Shown piece after piece: positions 50,565 through 59,371 of a stretch of DNA of 64,000 nt; position 1 is the first letter of the stretch; every line of letters starts with the position of its first letter. A program made the translations under genes and the position numbers. Source of the stretch: Mucisphaera sp965279675 (lineage in GTDB: Bacteria > Planctomycetota > Phycisphaerae > Phycisphaerales > Phycisphaeraceae); the NCBI RefSeq assembly GCF_965279675.1, contig NZ_CBDIIJ010000002.1:2356001-2420000 (forward strand), read 5' to 3'. The notes under the pieces were generated by a model. The model was not told where the DNA came from, ran no database searches, and saw nothing but the letters and a program-made list of their open reading frames with translations.

Positions 50565-52439
50565 ATGAGTTTGCTTGATGGACAGGGACATTTGGAGGGT
50601 ACGGTTGGGCGTGGTGAACCGGAGACGGCTCTGGGTGTGCTGGAGCGTGTGTTTGGGTATCACTCGTTTCGGGGGGATCAGGCGGAGGTGATCGAGACGG
50701 TGATGGGAGGTGGGGATGCGTTGGTGTTGATGCCGACGGGTGGGGGTAAGAGTCTGTGTTTTCAGATCCCGGCGATGCTGCGGCGGGGGGTTGGGGTGGT
50801 GGTGTCGCCTTTAATTGCGTTGATGCAGGATCAGGTGGCTGCGCTGAAGCAGGCGGGGGTGGCGGCGGCGTGTCTGCATAGCGGGGTGGACTATGGGGAT
50901 GCGCTGGCGACGGAGCGGGAGTTGTTGGAGGGGCGGCTGGACCTGGTTTATGTGGCTCCTGAGCGGCTGATGACGGAGCGGTTTCTGGATTTGCTTGGGC
51001 GGGTGGAGGTGGCGCTTTTTGCGGTGGATGAGGCTCATTGTGTGAGTCAGTGGGGGCACGATTTTCGGCCGGAGTATCGTCAGCTGACGGTGTTGCACGA
51101 GCGGTTTCCGGAGGTTCCGCGGGTGGCGTTGACGGCGACGGCGGATGAGCGGACGCGTGGGGATATTGTTGAGCGGCTGGAGCTGGGTTCGGCTCGTCGG
51201 TTTGTGAGCGGGTTTGATCGGCCGAATATTCGGTATCACGTGACGCTAAAGTCGGGCGGGCGGAAGCAGCTGCTGGGTTTTCTGGAGCGTTTCGAGGCGG
51301 GGGACGCGGGGATTGTTTACTGCATGACGCGGAAGCGGGTGGATGAGACGGCTGCGTATCTGCGGGGGCAGGGGTATCGGGCGCTGGCGTATCACGCGGG
51401 GATGTCGGCGGAGGAGCGGGCGGTGAATCAGGAGCGGTTTTTGAAGGATGAGGGGGTGATCGTGGTGGCGACGATCGCGTTCGGGATGGGGATTGATAAG
51501 CCGAACGTGCGGTTTGTGGCGCACATGGATCTGCCCAAGAGCCTGGAGGCGTATTACCAGGAGACGGGGCGTGCGGGCCGGGATGGGCTGCCGAGCGAGG
51601 CGTGGATGGCTTACGGGTTGGCGGATGCGGTGCAGGTTCGGGGGCTGATCGATCGTTCGGAGGCGAGCGTTGAGCAGAAGCGGGTGGAGCGGCAGAAGCT
51701 GGACAGTTTGCTGGGGTATGCGGAGTCGGTGGCTTGTCGGCGGCGGGTGCTGCTTGGGTATTTCGGGGATGAGCACGAGGGTGGGTGTGGGAACTGTGAT
51801 AATTGTTTGACGCCTCAGGCGTTGATCGAGCAGCCGGAGGCGACGGAGTTGGCGCGCAAGGCGCTGAGCTGTGTGTACCGGACGGGCCAGCGTTATGGCG
51901 CGGGGTATGTGGCGGATGTGCTGGTGGGTGAGGGGGATGAGCGTATCTCGCGGAACGGGCATGACTCGCTGAGTACTTTTGGCATTGGGTCGGATCGGTC
52001 GAAGGCGAGTTGGATGGGGGTGCTGCGGCAGTTGGTGGCGGGGGGGGTGCTGGCGGTGGATGGGGAGTTCGGGTCGCTGGTGTTGACGGAGCGGGCGCGG
52101 CCGGTGTTGCGGGGTGAGGAGGCGGTGGAGCTGCGGAAGGAGCCGGAGCGGAAGCGTGAGCGGGGTGGTTCGCGTGCGGGTGGTGCGGGTGTGAAGGAGG
52201 CTTTGTCGTCGGAGGCGGATCGGGCGTTGTTTGAGCGGCTTCGGGAGGCTCGGCTGGCGTTGGCGCGGGAGCAGGGGGTCCCGCCTTATGTGATCCTGCA
52301 TGACGCGACACTGGCGGAGCTGGCGCGGATTCGGCCCGGGACGCTGGCAGAGCTCGGACGGGTGCATGGGATTGGGGCGACGAAGCTGGAGCGGTATGGG
52401 GGGGCGATTTTGGAGGTGTTGGGTCAGGGCACTGCGTGA
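50565..52439 (+). CDS. recQ: ATP-dependent DNA helicase RecQ
   Basis: The 624-aa helicase has Walker A PTGGGKS (57-63), DEAHCVSQWGHDFRP (motif II and aromatic loop), LTATA, ATIAFGMGIDKP and QETGRAGRDG. A zinc-binding Cys group (CRRR ... CGNCDNC), a winged-helix region, and a C-terminal HRDC domain (about 540-620, ALAREQGVPPYVILHDATL) follow, so the full RecQ layout is present. The ATG at 50565 fits the family N-terminus; the frame is open upstream but overlaps the preceding gene. No strong ribosome-binding site was seen. Confidence 0.96.
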   Translation: MSLLDGQGHLEGTVGRGEPETALGVLERVFGYHSFRGDQAEVIETVMGGGDALVLMPTGGGKSLCFQIPAMLRRGVGVVVSPLIALMQDQVAALKQAGVAAACLHSGVDYGDALATERELLEGRLDLVYVAPERLMTERFLDLLGRVEVALFAVDEAHCVSQWGHDFRPEYRQLTVLHERFPEVPRVALTATADERTRGDIVERLELGSARRFVSGFDRPNIRYHVTLKSGGRKQLLGFLERFEAGDAGIVYCMTRKRVDETAAYLRGQGYRALAYHAGMSAEERAVNQERFLKDEGVIVVATIAFGMGIDKPNVRFVAHMDLPKSLEAYYQETGRAGRDGLPSEAWMAYGLADAVQVRGLIDRSEASVEQKRVERQKLDSLLGYAESVACRRRVLLGYFGDEHEGGCGNCDNCLTPQALIEQPEATELARKALSCVYRTGQRYGAGYVADVLVGEGDERISRNGHDSLSTFGIGSDRSKASWMGVLRQLVAGGVLAVDGEFGSLVLTERARPVLRGEEAVELRKEPERKRERGGSRAGGAGVKEALSSEADRALFERLREARLALAREQGVPPYVILHDATLAELARIRPGTLAELGRVHGIGATKLERYGGAILEVLGQGTA

Positions 52440-52515
52440 TTGGTGAGTGTTACGGGAGGAATGGTTAGACTGCTCTTGGGTAGCAGGTCTGTCGTGCGTG
52501 CAAGAAGGGCGTTTG

Positions 52516-54090
52516 ATGGCGAACGAGGGTGATACCACGCGTTCGGTTGGTGATCGGCCTACTGGGTCGTATGTGACGCCTGCTTCGCCAAGTCGTGTTG
52601 CAAGCGGGACGCTTATTGGCGGGCGGTATCGGATTGTGGAGCATCTGGAGGATGGGGGGTTTGGTTCGGTGTATGTGGCGGAGCAGACGGATCCGATTCG
52701 CCGGCTGGTGGCGTTGAAGGTAATCCGGCTGGGTTTGGATACCCCACAGGTTCTGGCTCGATTTGATGCCGAGCGTCAGGCGATGGGGATGATGAATCAT
52801 CCGCACATTGCGAAGATTTACGACGGTGGCGTCACGTCGGATGATCTGGGTGGGACGCCTTTTTTTGTGATGGAGCTTGTGGACGGGGTGCCGATCGATC
52901 GGTTCTGTGATTCCCGTCGGATGTCGCTGGTTGATCGCGTGCGTCTGATGCAGATGGTTTGTGGTGCTCTGTATCACGCGAACAGCCGTGGTATTGTTCA
53001 TCGCGATCTTAAGCCGAGCAATATTCTTGTATCGATGGAAGCAGATCGTCCGCACGTGAAGCTGATTGATTTTGGGGTTGCGAAGGCGCTGACAACGCCG
53101 CTTAGTAAGGATGCTGTCTACACGCGAGATGGGCAGGTTGTGGGTACCCCGGGTTACATGAGTCCGGAGCAGGCTCTTGGTCGGGCCCGAGATATCGATC
53201 AGCGATCTGATGTGTATGGGGTGGGGGCGGTTCTGCATCGACTTCTTGTGGACAAACTGGCGATCGATCCCGCTGATTTCACGGATCTGGAAGCTTGGAA
53301 GCATCACTTGATGGAGAGCGAAATCCTGCGGCCTAGCGATACTTTCTTGTCCTTAGACAGGGCTTCTCGCGAGCGGGTTGCAGACCTTCGAGGCCTGACG
53401 GCAACGACACTGGTTGCCTCTATGCGGGAAGAATTGGACCTGATTGTGATGCAGACGATGCGTGTCATGTCGAGCGATCGTTACGCGAACGCCCGCGATC
53501 TTGAACAGGACCTGGAGCGTTTTCTGGTGGGTGAGCCTGTGGAGGCTCATCCGCCTTCGGTGACTTACTTTGTGAAGCGTTGGGTGAGTCGTGGTGGGAG
53601 GGCTCAGCAGGCGGGCATGATTGTGTTTCTGTTTGCGCTATTCGGGGTGCTATTGAATGGGGGGACTGCCGTGCTGGGAGCCGTTGACTATCTGCTTGGT
53701 ACAGCGATCCTCAGGGATTATGGTGTTGGCGAGCCCATGGACTGGCTGGGTTTTTTTGTGTTTATGCTGGGTTTTGCGGTTTGTGAGGCTGGGATGTGTG
53801 TGGCGGGTTTGCGTTTTCACCTTGGCAAGAAGCGCTATCCGGTGATTGTGATGATCACGGCTTTGGTGCATGCGGTGTGGTTGCTGGTTGTGATTCTTGG
53901 TGTGATCGAATTTGATGTCTTTGGGCTTCATCCGGAGCAGCGGTCGCTGGCGATGATCTATCTATTTTTCCTGATGATGGTGATGGTGATTTTCCTCGCG
54001 GCGGCGGTGGGGTTGATGCATAGCGGGAAGCACTCGGTTTCAGGAGGGACTGTGATGGGGCGAGGGACAAGCCTTGGTTCCGGTCTTTAG
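52516..54090 (+). CDS. Ser/Thr protein kinase with multi-pass C-terminal membrane domain
   Basis: From the ATG at 52516 the protein has 524 aa. The kinase domain (about 36-330) has GGFGSVYVAE (glycine loop), Lys68, HRDLKPSN (Asp164), DFG (185-187) and GTPGYMSPEQ, so all catalytic residues are present. Four hydrophobic helices follow (about 360-385, 410-435, 445-470 and 480-500), which form a small membrane domain without an obvious sensor loop. The signal is unknown. The gene's stop overlaps that of the convergent FadL-like gene by four bases. Confidence 0.92.
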   Translation: MANEGDTTRSVGDRPTGSYVTPASPSRVASGTLIGGRYRIVEHLEDGGFGSVYVAEQTDPIRRLVALKVIRLGLDTPQVLARFDAERQAMGMMNHPHIAKIYDGGVTSDDLGGTPFFVMELVDGVPIDRFCDSRRMSLVDRVRLMQMVCGALYHANSRGIVHRDLKPSNILVSMEADRPHVKLIDFGVAKALTTPLSKDAVYTRDGQVVGTPGYMSPEQALGRARDIDQRSDVYGVGAVLHRLLVDKLAIDPADFTDLEAWKHHLMESEILRPSDTFLSLDRASRERVADLRGLTATTLVASMREELDLIVMQTMRVMSSDRYANARDLEQDLERFLVGEPVEAHPPSVTYFVKRWVSRGGRAQQAGMIVFLFALFGVLLNGGTAVLGAVDYLLGTAILRDYGVGEPMDWLGFFVFMLGFAVCEAGMCVAGLRFHLGKKRYPVIVMITALVHAVWLLVVILGVIEFDVFGLHPEQRSLAMIYLFFLMMVMVIFLAAAVGLMHSGKHSVSGGTVMGRGTSLGSGL

Positions 54091-55316
54091 CGACGGGCAC
54101 TGCCCAGGGGGATGGTGATGGTTGCCATGAGGGTGTTGGTCTGGTCGTCGTATGTGCCATCGGGTGAATTGGAGCTGTTGTTGATCGTGCGGGGCATGCG
54201 ATGAACAAACTGATAGGCGAGGTCGATCTGGACGGGTCCGAGGAGGAATCCGAGGCCTGTGGAAAGCAGGTGTGCGTCGAGATCGGGGACGAGCGGCGAG
54301 AAGGTTGCAGTGGGGCCGACGTTTTCGGAGTAGAGATAGCCGGCTCTGAGTGCGAGGTTGTCATGGATCCAGTATTCGGTGCCAATGGCGATGTAGAAGG
54401 CGGTTTCGTAGTCGTAGCGTTCGGCGGGGAAGGCTGAGAGTATGGGGTCAGGGGTGGTGATCGGGCTGGCGTTGAAGTTTTCCCAGTAGGTGAGAGAGGC
54501 GTCGAGGTTCACAGTCCAGCGGTCGTCGGGTGTCCAGGAATAGCCTGCGGTCAGCATGAGAGGCAGGTCGATATTGACTGCGGCGGGTGCGTTGGCCAGT
54601 GATCCTACGCCTGGGACGCTGAGGGTGGCGTCGCCTTCCAGGTCGATGCGGAAGGGTGTCCGGACGACGGCGGCGAAGGCGTGTCGATCATTGAGTCGGT
54701 AGCGAGCACCGAACGTGCCGTTCACGGCGAAGCCGTCAGCCTGCAGGCTGAATCTACCGGGCCCGACGCCGGGAACAAAGGGATTGGATTCGCGGTCGAT
54801 CTGGCCGAATGAGGTGTTGAGGGTTGCCCCGATTGAAAGATGGTCGTCGACTTGCCAGCTCAGTCCTACGGCGAGGGTGTTGATCGAGAGTCGTGCACGA
54901 TCGACGAGCGTGTTGAGGGGGCCGTTGGTGGTCCAGTTGGTACCGAGGCCGAAGCTGTTGTAGAGGCCGATGCCAAGGGTGAGGTCGTCGTTGAGCGGGA
55001 ATCCCCAGAAGCCGTGTGGTACGGCGTAGGTGTCGTTGTGGTTGTCGGTAAGTCCTGTGGATGAGGTGAAGTTGGTATCGAAGTGGACGATGTAGATGCC
55101 GGTGCTATTGACGATATGTGTGAGGTCTGCCATCGCGGCCGGGTTATAGAAAACAGACTCGGGCCCCATGTTGTCGGCGATGGTGGCATTGGCCATGCCT
55201 ACGGGGCGGGCGGCTTGCTCGTAGACCGTGAATCCTTGGGCGAAGACGGTGTTTGCCTGGGTGAGTGCAAGCACACAGATGACCCATGTTGCGAGGCGAC
55301 GGGAGAATGGGTGCAT
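54087..55316 (-). CDS. Outer-membrane FadL/OMPP1/TodX-family transport protein
   Basis: The 409-aa protein has a signal peptide (about 1-26, ending TVFAQ), then the family opening GFTVYEQAARPVGMANATIA and SVFYNPAAMADL. The rest has beta strands as in the 14-strand FadL barrel, and it ends with ATITIPLGSARR. These barrels carry hydrophobic compounds across the outer membrane. The presence of such a barrel supports a Gram-negative-type envelope. It is convergent with the kinase gene and lies 67 bp beyond the start of the polysaccharide-deacetylase operon end. Confidence 0.92.
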   Translation of the reverse strand: MHPFSRRLATWVICVLALTQANTVFAQGFTVYEQAARPVGMANATIADNMGPESVFYNPAAMADLTHIVNSTGIYIVHFDTNFTSSTGLTDNHNDTYAVPHGFWGFPLNDDLTLGIGLYNSFGLGTNWTTNGPLNTLVDRARLSINTLAVGLSWQVDDHLSIGATLNTSFGQIDRESNPFVPGVGPGRFSLQADGFAVNGTFGARYRLNDRHAFAAVVRTPFRIDLEGDATLSVPGVGSLANAPAAVNIDLPLMLTAGYSWTPDDRWTVNLDASLTYWENFNASPITTPDPILSAFPAERYDYETAFYIAIGTEYWIHDNLALRAGYLYSENVGPTATFSPLVPDLDAHLLSTGLGFLLGPVQIDLAYQFVHRMPRTINNSSNSPDGTYDDQTNTLMATITIPLGSARR

Positions 55317-55383
55317 ATACCTCTCCGAACGGTCGTGATGCTGCGACAGTCCGTTTAGAGGTTACTCGGCAGGGCGGCTGGTG

Positions 55384-56175
55384 TCATGGTTTTGGGATAT
55401 CGAGGATCTGGTCGATTCGGGAGAAGCGGTAGCCGCGGGTGGTTAGTTCGTCGAGGAGTTGGGGGAGGAGGCGGGCCATGTTGTCCTGGCGTTGGCTGCC
55501 GAGGTGGAGGAGCAGGAGGTGGCCGTTGAGGCCGTTGGGGGCGGTCATTTCGTGGGTGAGGATGTCGTCGAGGATCTGGGTGGAGGGTCGGAAGGCGGGG
55601 TGGCCTTCGGGCGCCCAGTCGCGGTGGGAGCCAGAGCCGGGGGTGAAGTTGAAGAGGAGGACGCCCATGTCGGCGGCCCATTGGGCGTGTTGGGTGTTGT
55701 ACCACTGGTAGGGCGGGATGAAGTAGATGGGCCAGGCTTTGGGGACGCCGAGGTCGTGGAGTTCGTTGATGTTTTTGCGGAGGTCTCGTTTGAACTGAGA
55801 TTCGGTGACGAGAGATTGGTCGCGGTCGTCCCAGGGGGCGAGGAGGAGGTGGGCGTGTCCGTGGGGTCCGACGTGGTGGCCCTCGTCGATCATGCGTTGG
55901 ATGTGCTGGTCGTAGCCGGGGACGTCGAGGTAGTCGCCGGTTGGGAAGAAGGAGGCTTTGATGTTTCTCTCGGCGAGGGTGTCGAGGATGAGGGTGGAGT
56001 CGTAGCCGTGTTCGCCGCCGGTGAAGACGAGGGCGATTTCGCGGCGGTTGGGATCGGCGCGGGTGACGCCTTGGTGGACGACGGTCCAGCCTGGGTTGTA
56101 GAGGTCGGTGGTGACTTTGGTGGTGCAGGCGGGGAGGACGAGGAGGCAGAGGAGCGGGAGGAGGTGTCGTGTCAT
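55384..56175 (-). CDS. Lipoprotein of the polysaccharide-deacetylase superfamily (divergent catalytic motif)
   Basis: The 263-aa product has a lipoprotein signal peptide with lipobox LPAC (Cys16) and a NodB-like fold: IALVFTGGEHGYDSTLILD, KASFFPTGDYLD, GHHVGPHGHAHLLL and YFIPPYQWYN, ending in GHLLLLHLG and FSRIDQILD. The usual TFDDG motif is replaced by FTGGEHG, so the aspartate pair is changed while the histidine-rich zinc segment remains. It may act on cell-surface glycans, but activity cannot be assumed. It overlaps the upstream lipoprotein gene by four bases and is the last gene of a five-gene exported-protein operon. Confidence 0.82.
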   Translation of the reverse strand: MTRHLLPLLCLLVLPACTTKVTTDLYNPGWTVVHQGVTRADPNRREIALVFTGGEHGYDSTLILDTLAERNIKASFFPTGDYLDVPGYDQHIQRMIDEGHHVGPHGHAHLLLAPWDDRDQSLVTESQFKRDLRKNINELHDLGVPKAWPIYFIPPYQWYNTQHAQWAADMGVLLFNFTPGSGSHRDWAPEGHPAFRPSTQILDDILTHEMTAPNGLNGHLLLLHLGSQRQDNMARLLPQLLDELTTRGYRFSRIDQILDIPKP

Positions 56176-57164
56176 GGTGTGTTCTCGTCGAGCACCTGTT
56201 GGATGAGTTGGCGGACGGGCTCTCGTCGGCTGGGGTCGATGTTGTAGAAGCGGAGGTCTTCGGGTTGGATGGCGAAGTGGCCGGGTTGGTGGGTGATGGC
56301 GTAGGTGATGCCCTGGGAGCGGATTTGGTTGGGGAGTGAGGCGTCGTCATTGGCGACGATACGTGGTTGGTCGCGCCAGGTGCGGAGGGTTTGGGTTATG
56401 GCGTGGGTGTCTCCGGAGACGTGGAGCCAGAAGAGGAGGCCGGTGTCGGTGTAGGGGGCACCCATGAGGATCTGTTTGGCGTAGAAGCCGGTGTCGGCTT
56501 TCATGGCGGGGGTGAGGTCCTGCCAGGTCTGGCCGGGCGGCGGTTTGGCGACGACGGACGTGGTCCAGTCGGAGGCTTGGCCGAGTTCACCTCGGACGAA
56601 GGGTTCGAGCCAGAAGTAGCGTTGGATGGCGTAGGGGGAGCGCTGACCGAACTGCTCGTAGGAGCGTTGGATGTAGTCGATGATCATGTGTGCCTGGACC
56701 TCCGGTCGGTCGCGGCAGAAGGCGTAGATCTGGGCGTTGGTCCAGTCGGGGTCGACGCCATAGGGCGGGCCGTAGATCTGGCGGATGTTGGTGACGGTGA
56801 TCTGCCAAGGGCCGATGGTGGTCTGGCCGATCATGTCGGCGGTTTCTTCGGCGGTGGTTTTGCCCCAGAGGCGGTTGGGCTGTTTGAAGAGGGTGAGGGC
56901 CTCCTGGAGGGAGTGGGCCCAGAGGTCTTCGAGGCCGACGAGGCTGGCCTGGCCGTTGGCGTGTTTTTGCTGGAGGGCGGCGTGGGCGGTGTCGAGGACC
57001 TGAAGGCCGCCTGGGTGGTAGAGGTCGGGGTGGTTGAGGATGAAGGCGCGGATGCGCTGGTGGCGCTGGTCGAGGGTTGGGGATGTGTCTTGAGGCTGGG
57101 GTGTCGCTGCGCAGGCGAAGAGGGTGAGGGTGACGAGGAGTGCGAGCAGGGTGGGGAGGATCAT
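56172..57164 (-). CDS. Lipoprotein of unknown function
   Basis: This 330-aa protein has a signal peptide with a lipobox (LTLFAC, Cys18). The mature part includes TIGPWQITVTNIRQIYGPPYG and many aromatic residues in the region AYAIQRYFWLEPFVRGELG-like (residues about 170-190), then FYAKQILMGAPYTDTGLLF. The IGPWQI-type segment resembles lysozyme-like folds, but no catalytic residue can be assigned. I do not recognise a named family with confidence. It starts 34 bp after the 680-aa protein gene and overlaps the deacetylase gene. Confidence 0.7.
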   Translation of the reverse strand: MILPTLLALLVTLTLFACAATPQPQDTSPTLDQRHQRIRAFILNHPDLYHPGGLQVLDTAHAALQQKHANGQASLVGLEDLWAHSLQEALTLFKQPNRLWGKTTAEETADMIGQTTIGPWQITVTNIRQIYGPPYGVDPDWTNAQIYAFCRDRPEVQAHMIIDYIQRSYEQFGQRSPYAIQRYFWLEPFVRGELGQASDWTTSVVAKPPPGQTWQDLTPAMKADTGFYAKQILMGAPYTDTGLLFWLHVSGDTHAITQTLRTWRDQPRIVANDDASLPNQIRSQGITYAITHQPGHFAIQPEDLRFYNIDPSRREPVRQLIQQVLDENTP

Positions 57165-57198
57165 GGGCGTCCCGTGCTGATCGGCGGTGGTTTAGGAT

Positions 57199-59241
57199 CT
57201 ACTCGATTGGGAGCGCCTGCTCGGCGTGGATGAGGAGGCCCTGGTTTGAGAGGGTGATCTGTGTGGCGTTGACGCCGAAGGAGGCTTCGAGGTCTTCCTC
57301 GGAGGGGAGGAGGGCCTTGATGCGGCTGGCGAGCTGGGCGTTGTCGTCGTTGTCGTCGAGGGCTTCGATGGCGGTGCGCAGGCTTTCGACCATGTCCTGG
57401 CCGGAGTCGGCGATCTGGGTGAACATGGCGGGTCGGAAGTTGATGAGGTTGTCGGCGTCGCGGTAGAGCTCGCTGTTGGCGAGTGCTGCGTCGCCTTGGG
57501 GTGGGTTGTTGAGCAGGGCGATGACGCGGTCGGTGATATCGGGTCCGACGGTGTAGACGAGTCGGTCGTTGCCGAGCATAACGGCCATCTCGGGGTTTTG
57601 TCCGGGGGTGGTTCGGATGCCTGAGAAGCCCTGCTGGTCGGCGAGGTCGAAGATGGCGCCGGGCTGTCCGACGAGGAAGGTTTTGGCCTGGGTCATGATG
57701 CGCTGCCATATGTCCTGGTCGGTGAGGTCCCAGACGAAGGCGACGGGTGTGACTTCCTCTTCGACCATGACGGCGTCCCAGTCGTCGGTGTTGGGGTTGT
57801 ATTCAAAGTCTTCGACCATGACGTCGACGGGGTCGGAGGCGACGATGGTGTGTCGGGTGCCGAGGCTGGCGAGGATCTGGCGGATGTCGGCCTGGACGAA
57901 TCCCTGGGCGGCTCCGTTGCCCATGGCGATCTGCTGTTCGGCCTGCATGCCGCCTATTTCGGTGGCGGTCTCGACGATGACGTCGTATAGGAGGGCGAGG
58001 TCGAAGCCGATATGTGCGTAGTCGATGTCGGCGGGGACCCATGCGGATGGGATGGGTGAGAGGGTGACGGCGCCGAGGACTTCGAGGATGCCGGCCCGGG
58101 GTTCGGGCATGCTGATGAACATGCTCTGGTTGAGTGACTGGCCGTTGAGTGAGACGGTGATGGCGGTCATGCCGAGGTTGTCGAAGCCGATGCTGCTCAT
58201 GACCGTACGGGTCATTTCGGCCTGTTCGGGGCCCTGGTCGTTTTCGATCTGGTTGGTGAGGAGTTGGATGAGGCGGCCCAGGTCGGCGTAGATTTCGAAG
58301 AGGCTTCCTGCCTCTGGGATGATTTGATCGATCTCGCGGTTGGCTCGGAGTTTGTTGACGAAGGGGTCTTCGGCGCCGTCCTCCATGGCGGCGAGATAGC
58401 GGGCGGTGACGGCGTGGAGGGTCTGGACGTCGGTCAGGGCTTCCCAGTCGGTGTCGGGGTTGTGGAGGGTGTCGTGGTCGAGGTTCGTGAGTTGCGGCAT
58501 GCCGATGGTCACGATCATGCGGCCGGGTGCCTGTGTCAGGAGCATGTGTGACATGTCGGTGACGATGGGCTCGGCGGCTTCCTGGCGGAGGCGCATCTGT
58601 TCCTGCCAGTGTTCCCGCATCTGCTGTTCGTCCATGTTCTGAAAATCGGGCGGGACGGGCTGGTAGTGGCTGTGATTGATGTCGACTTCCGGCCAGGAGA
58701 CCTGGCGGACGTCGTAGCCTGCGAGTTCGAAGTCGATACGGGTTGATGGGAAGGTGGCGTCTTCGTTGTTTTCCTCGAAGGCGCGGTCGTAGGCTTCGAG
58801 AAGCTTTGCGCTCATCTCTTCTTCGATGTCGGCCCAGAGGATGACGATCCAGCGGGGTGTGGGCTGGTCATCGCGGGGCTCTGCGACGATGGCGAGTCCC
58901 CAGTTGCTGGTGGCGAGGGTGATGAGGTCTTCGGGGGTGAAGCCGGCTTCTTCGAGGTTGTCGACAAACTCCTGGAAGGCGTCGGGGTTTTCTTCGGTGA
59001 TGAGGGTTTTGATCTGCTCGAGGCGGTCGTCGGTGAGGATGCGTTTGCCGAGGGCGGTGGTATCCCGGAGCTGGTCGATAAAGGCCTGGGTGCTCGGCAT
59101 GCGGATGACGGCGACGGTTTCTTCGGGGAGGGCTTCCCAGCCTGGTCGGAACTGGGCGTGGGCGTTGGTGGTGAGAATGCAGACGGTGATGGCCGACAGC
59201 ATGGTGATGAGGGTTTGGTGGATTCGGCTGGGTGTCTGCAT
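57199..59241 (-). CDS. Exported 680-aa protein of unknown function
   Basis: From the ATG at 59241 the product has a signal peptide (about 1-30, ending TNAHAQ) and a soluble remainder with mixed alpha/beta content. It begins FRPGWEALPEETVAVIRMPSTQ, which resembles exported proteins that start with a short ferredoxin-like unit and alternate strands and helices. Acidic residues are common. No catalytic motif, membrane helix or repeat was seen. A longer reading frame to 59322 lacks a signal sequence at its start and is unlikely. It lies 130 bp after the protease gene in the same orientation. Confidence 0.75.
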   Translation of the reverse strand: MQTPSRIHQTLITMLSAITVCILTTNAHAQFRPGWEALPEETVAVIRMPSTQAFIDQLRDTTALGKRILTDDRLEQIKTLITEENPDAFQEFVDNLEEAGFTPEDLITLATSNWGLAIVAEPRDDQPTPRWIVILWADIEEEMSAKLLEAYDRAFEENNEDATFPSTRIDFELAGYDVRQVSWPEVDINHSHYQPVPPDFQNMDEQQMREHWQEQMRLRQEAAEPIVTDMSHMLLTQAPGRMIVTIGMPQLTNLDHDTLHNPDTDWEALTDVQTLHAVTARYLAAMEDGAEDPFVNKLRANREIDQIIPEAGSLFEIYADLGRLIQLLTNQIENDQGPEQAEMTRTVMSSIGFDNLGMTAITVSLNGQSLNQSMFISMPEPRAGILEVLGAVTLSPIPSAWVPADIDYAHIGFDLALLYDVIVETATEIGGMQAEQQIAMGNGAAQGFVQADIRQILASLGTRHTIVASDPVDVMVEDFEYNPNTDDWDAVMVEEEVTPVAFVWDLTDQDIWQRIMTQAKTFLVGQPGAIFDLADQQGFSGIRTTPGQNPEMAVMLGNDRLVYTVGPDITDRVIALLNNPPQGDAALANSELYRDADNLINFRPAMFTQIADSGQDMVESLRTAIEALDDNDDNAQLASRIKALLPSEEDLEASFGVNATQITLSNQGLLIHAEQALPIE

Positions 59242-59371
59242 GGTTTGCCTTTGGGGCGGTTGTTGTGCTGCTGTTGTTTGCCCACCTTGCCCTTCGGGAC
59301 AGGGTGAGGGACCCGGACTCATTCAGCGGGGTCGTTCGTTGCAGTTTAACGGGGGTTGCTTGTTGAGTTTA

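Noticed and set aside
50251..52311. Very long antisense open frame opposite recQ and the preceding gene
   Set aside because: It mirrors the strong codon bias of the real genes, has a Pro/Ala/Ser-rich low-complexity translation, and matches no domain. Similar shadows lie opposite cysD and cysN.
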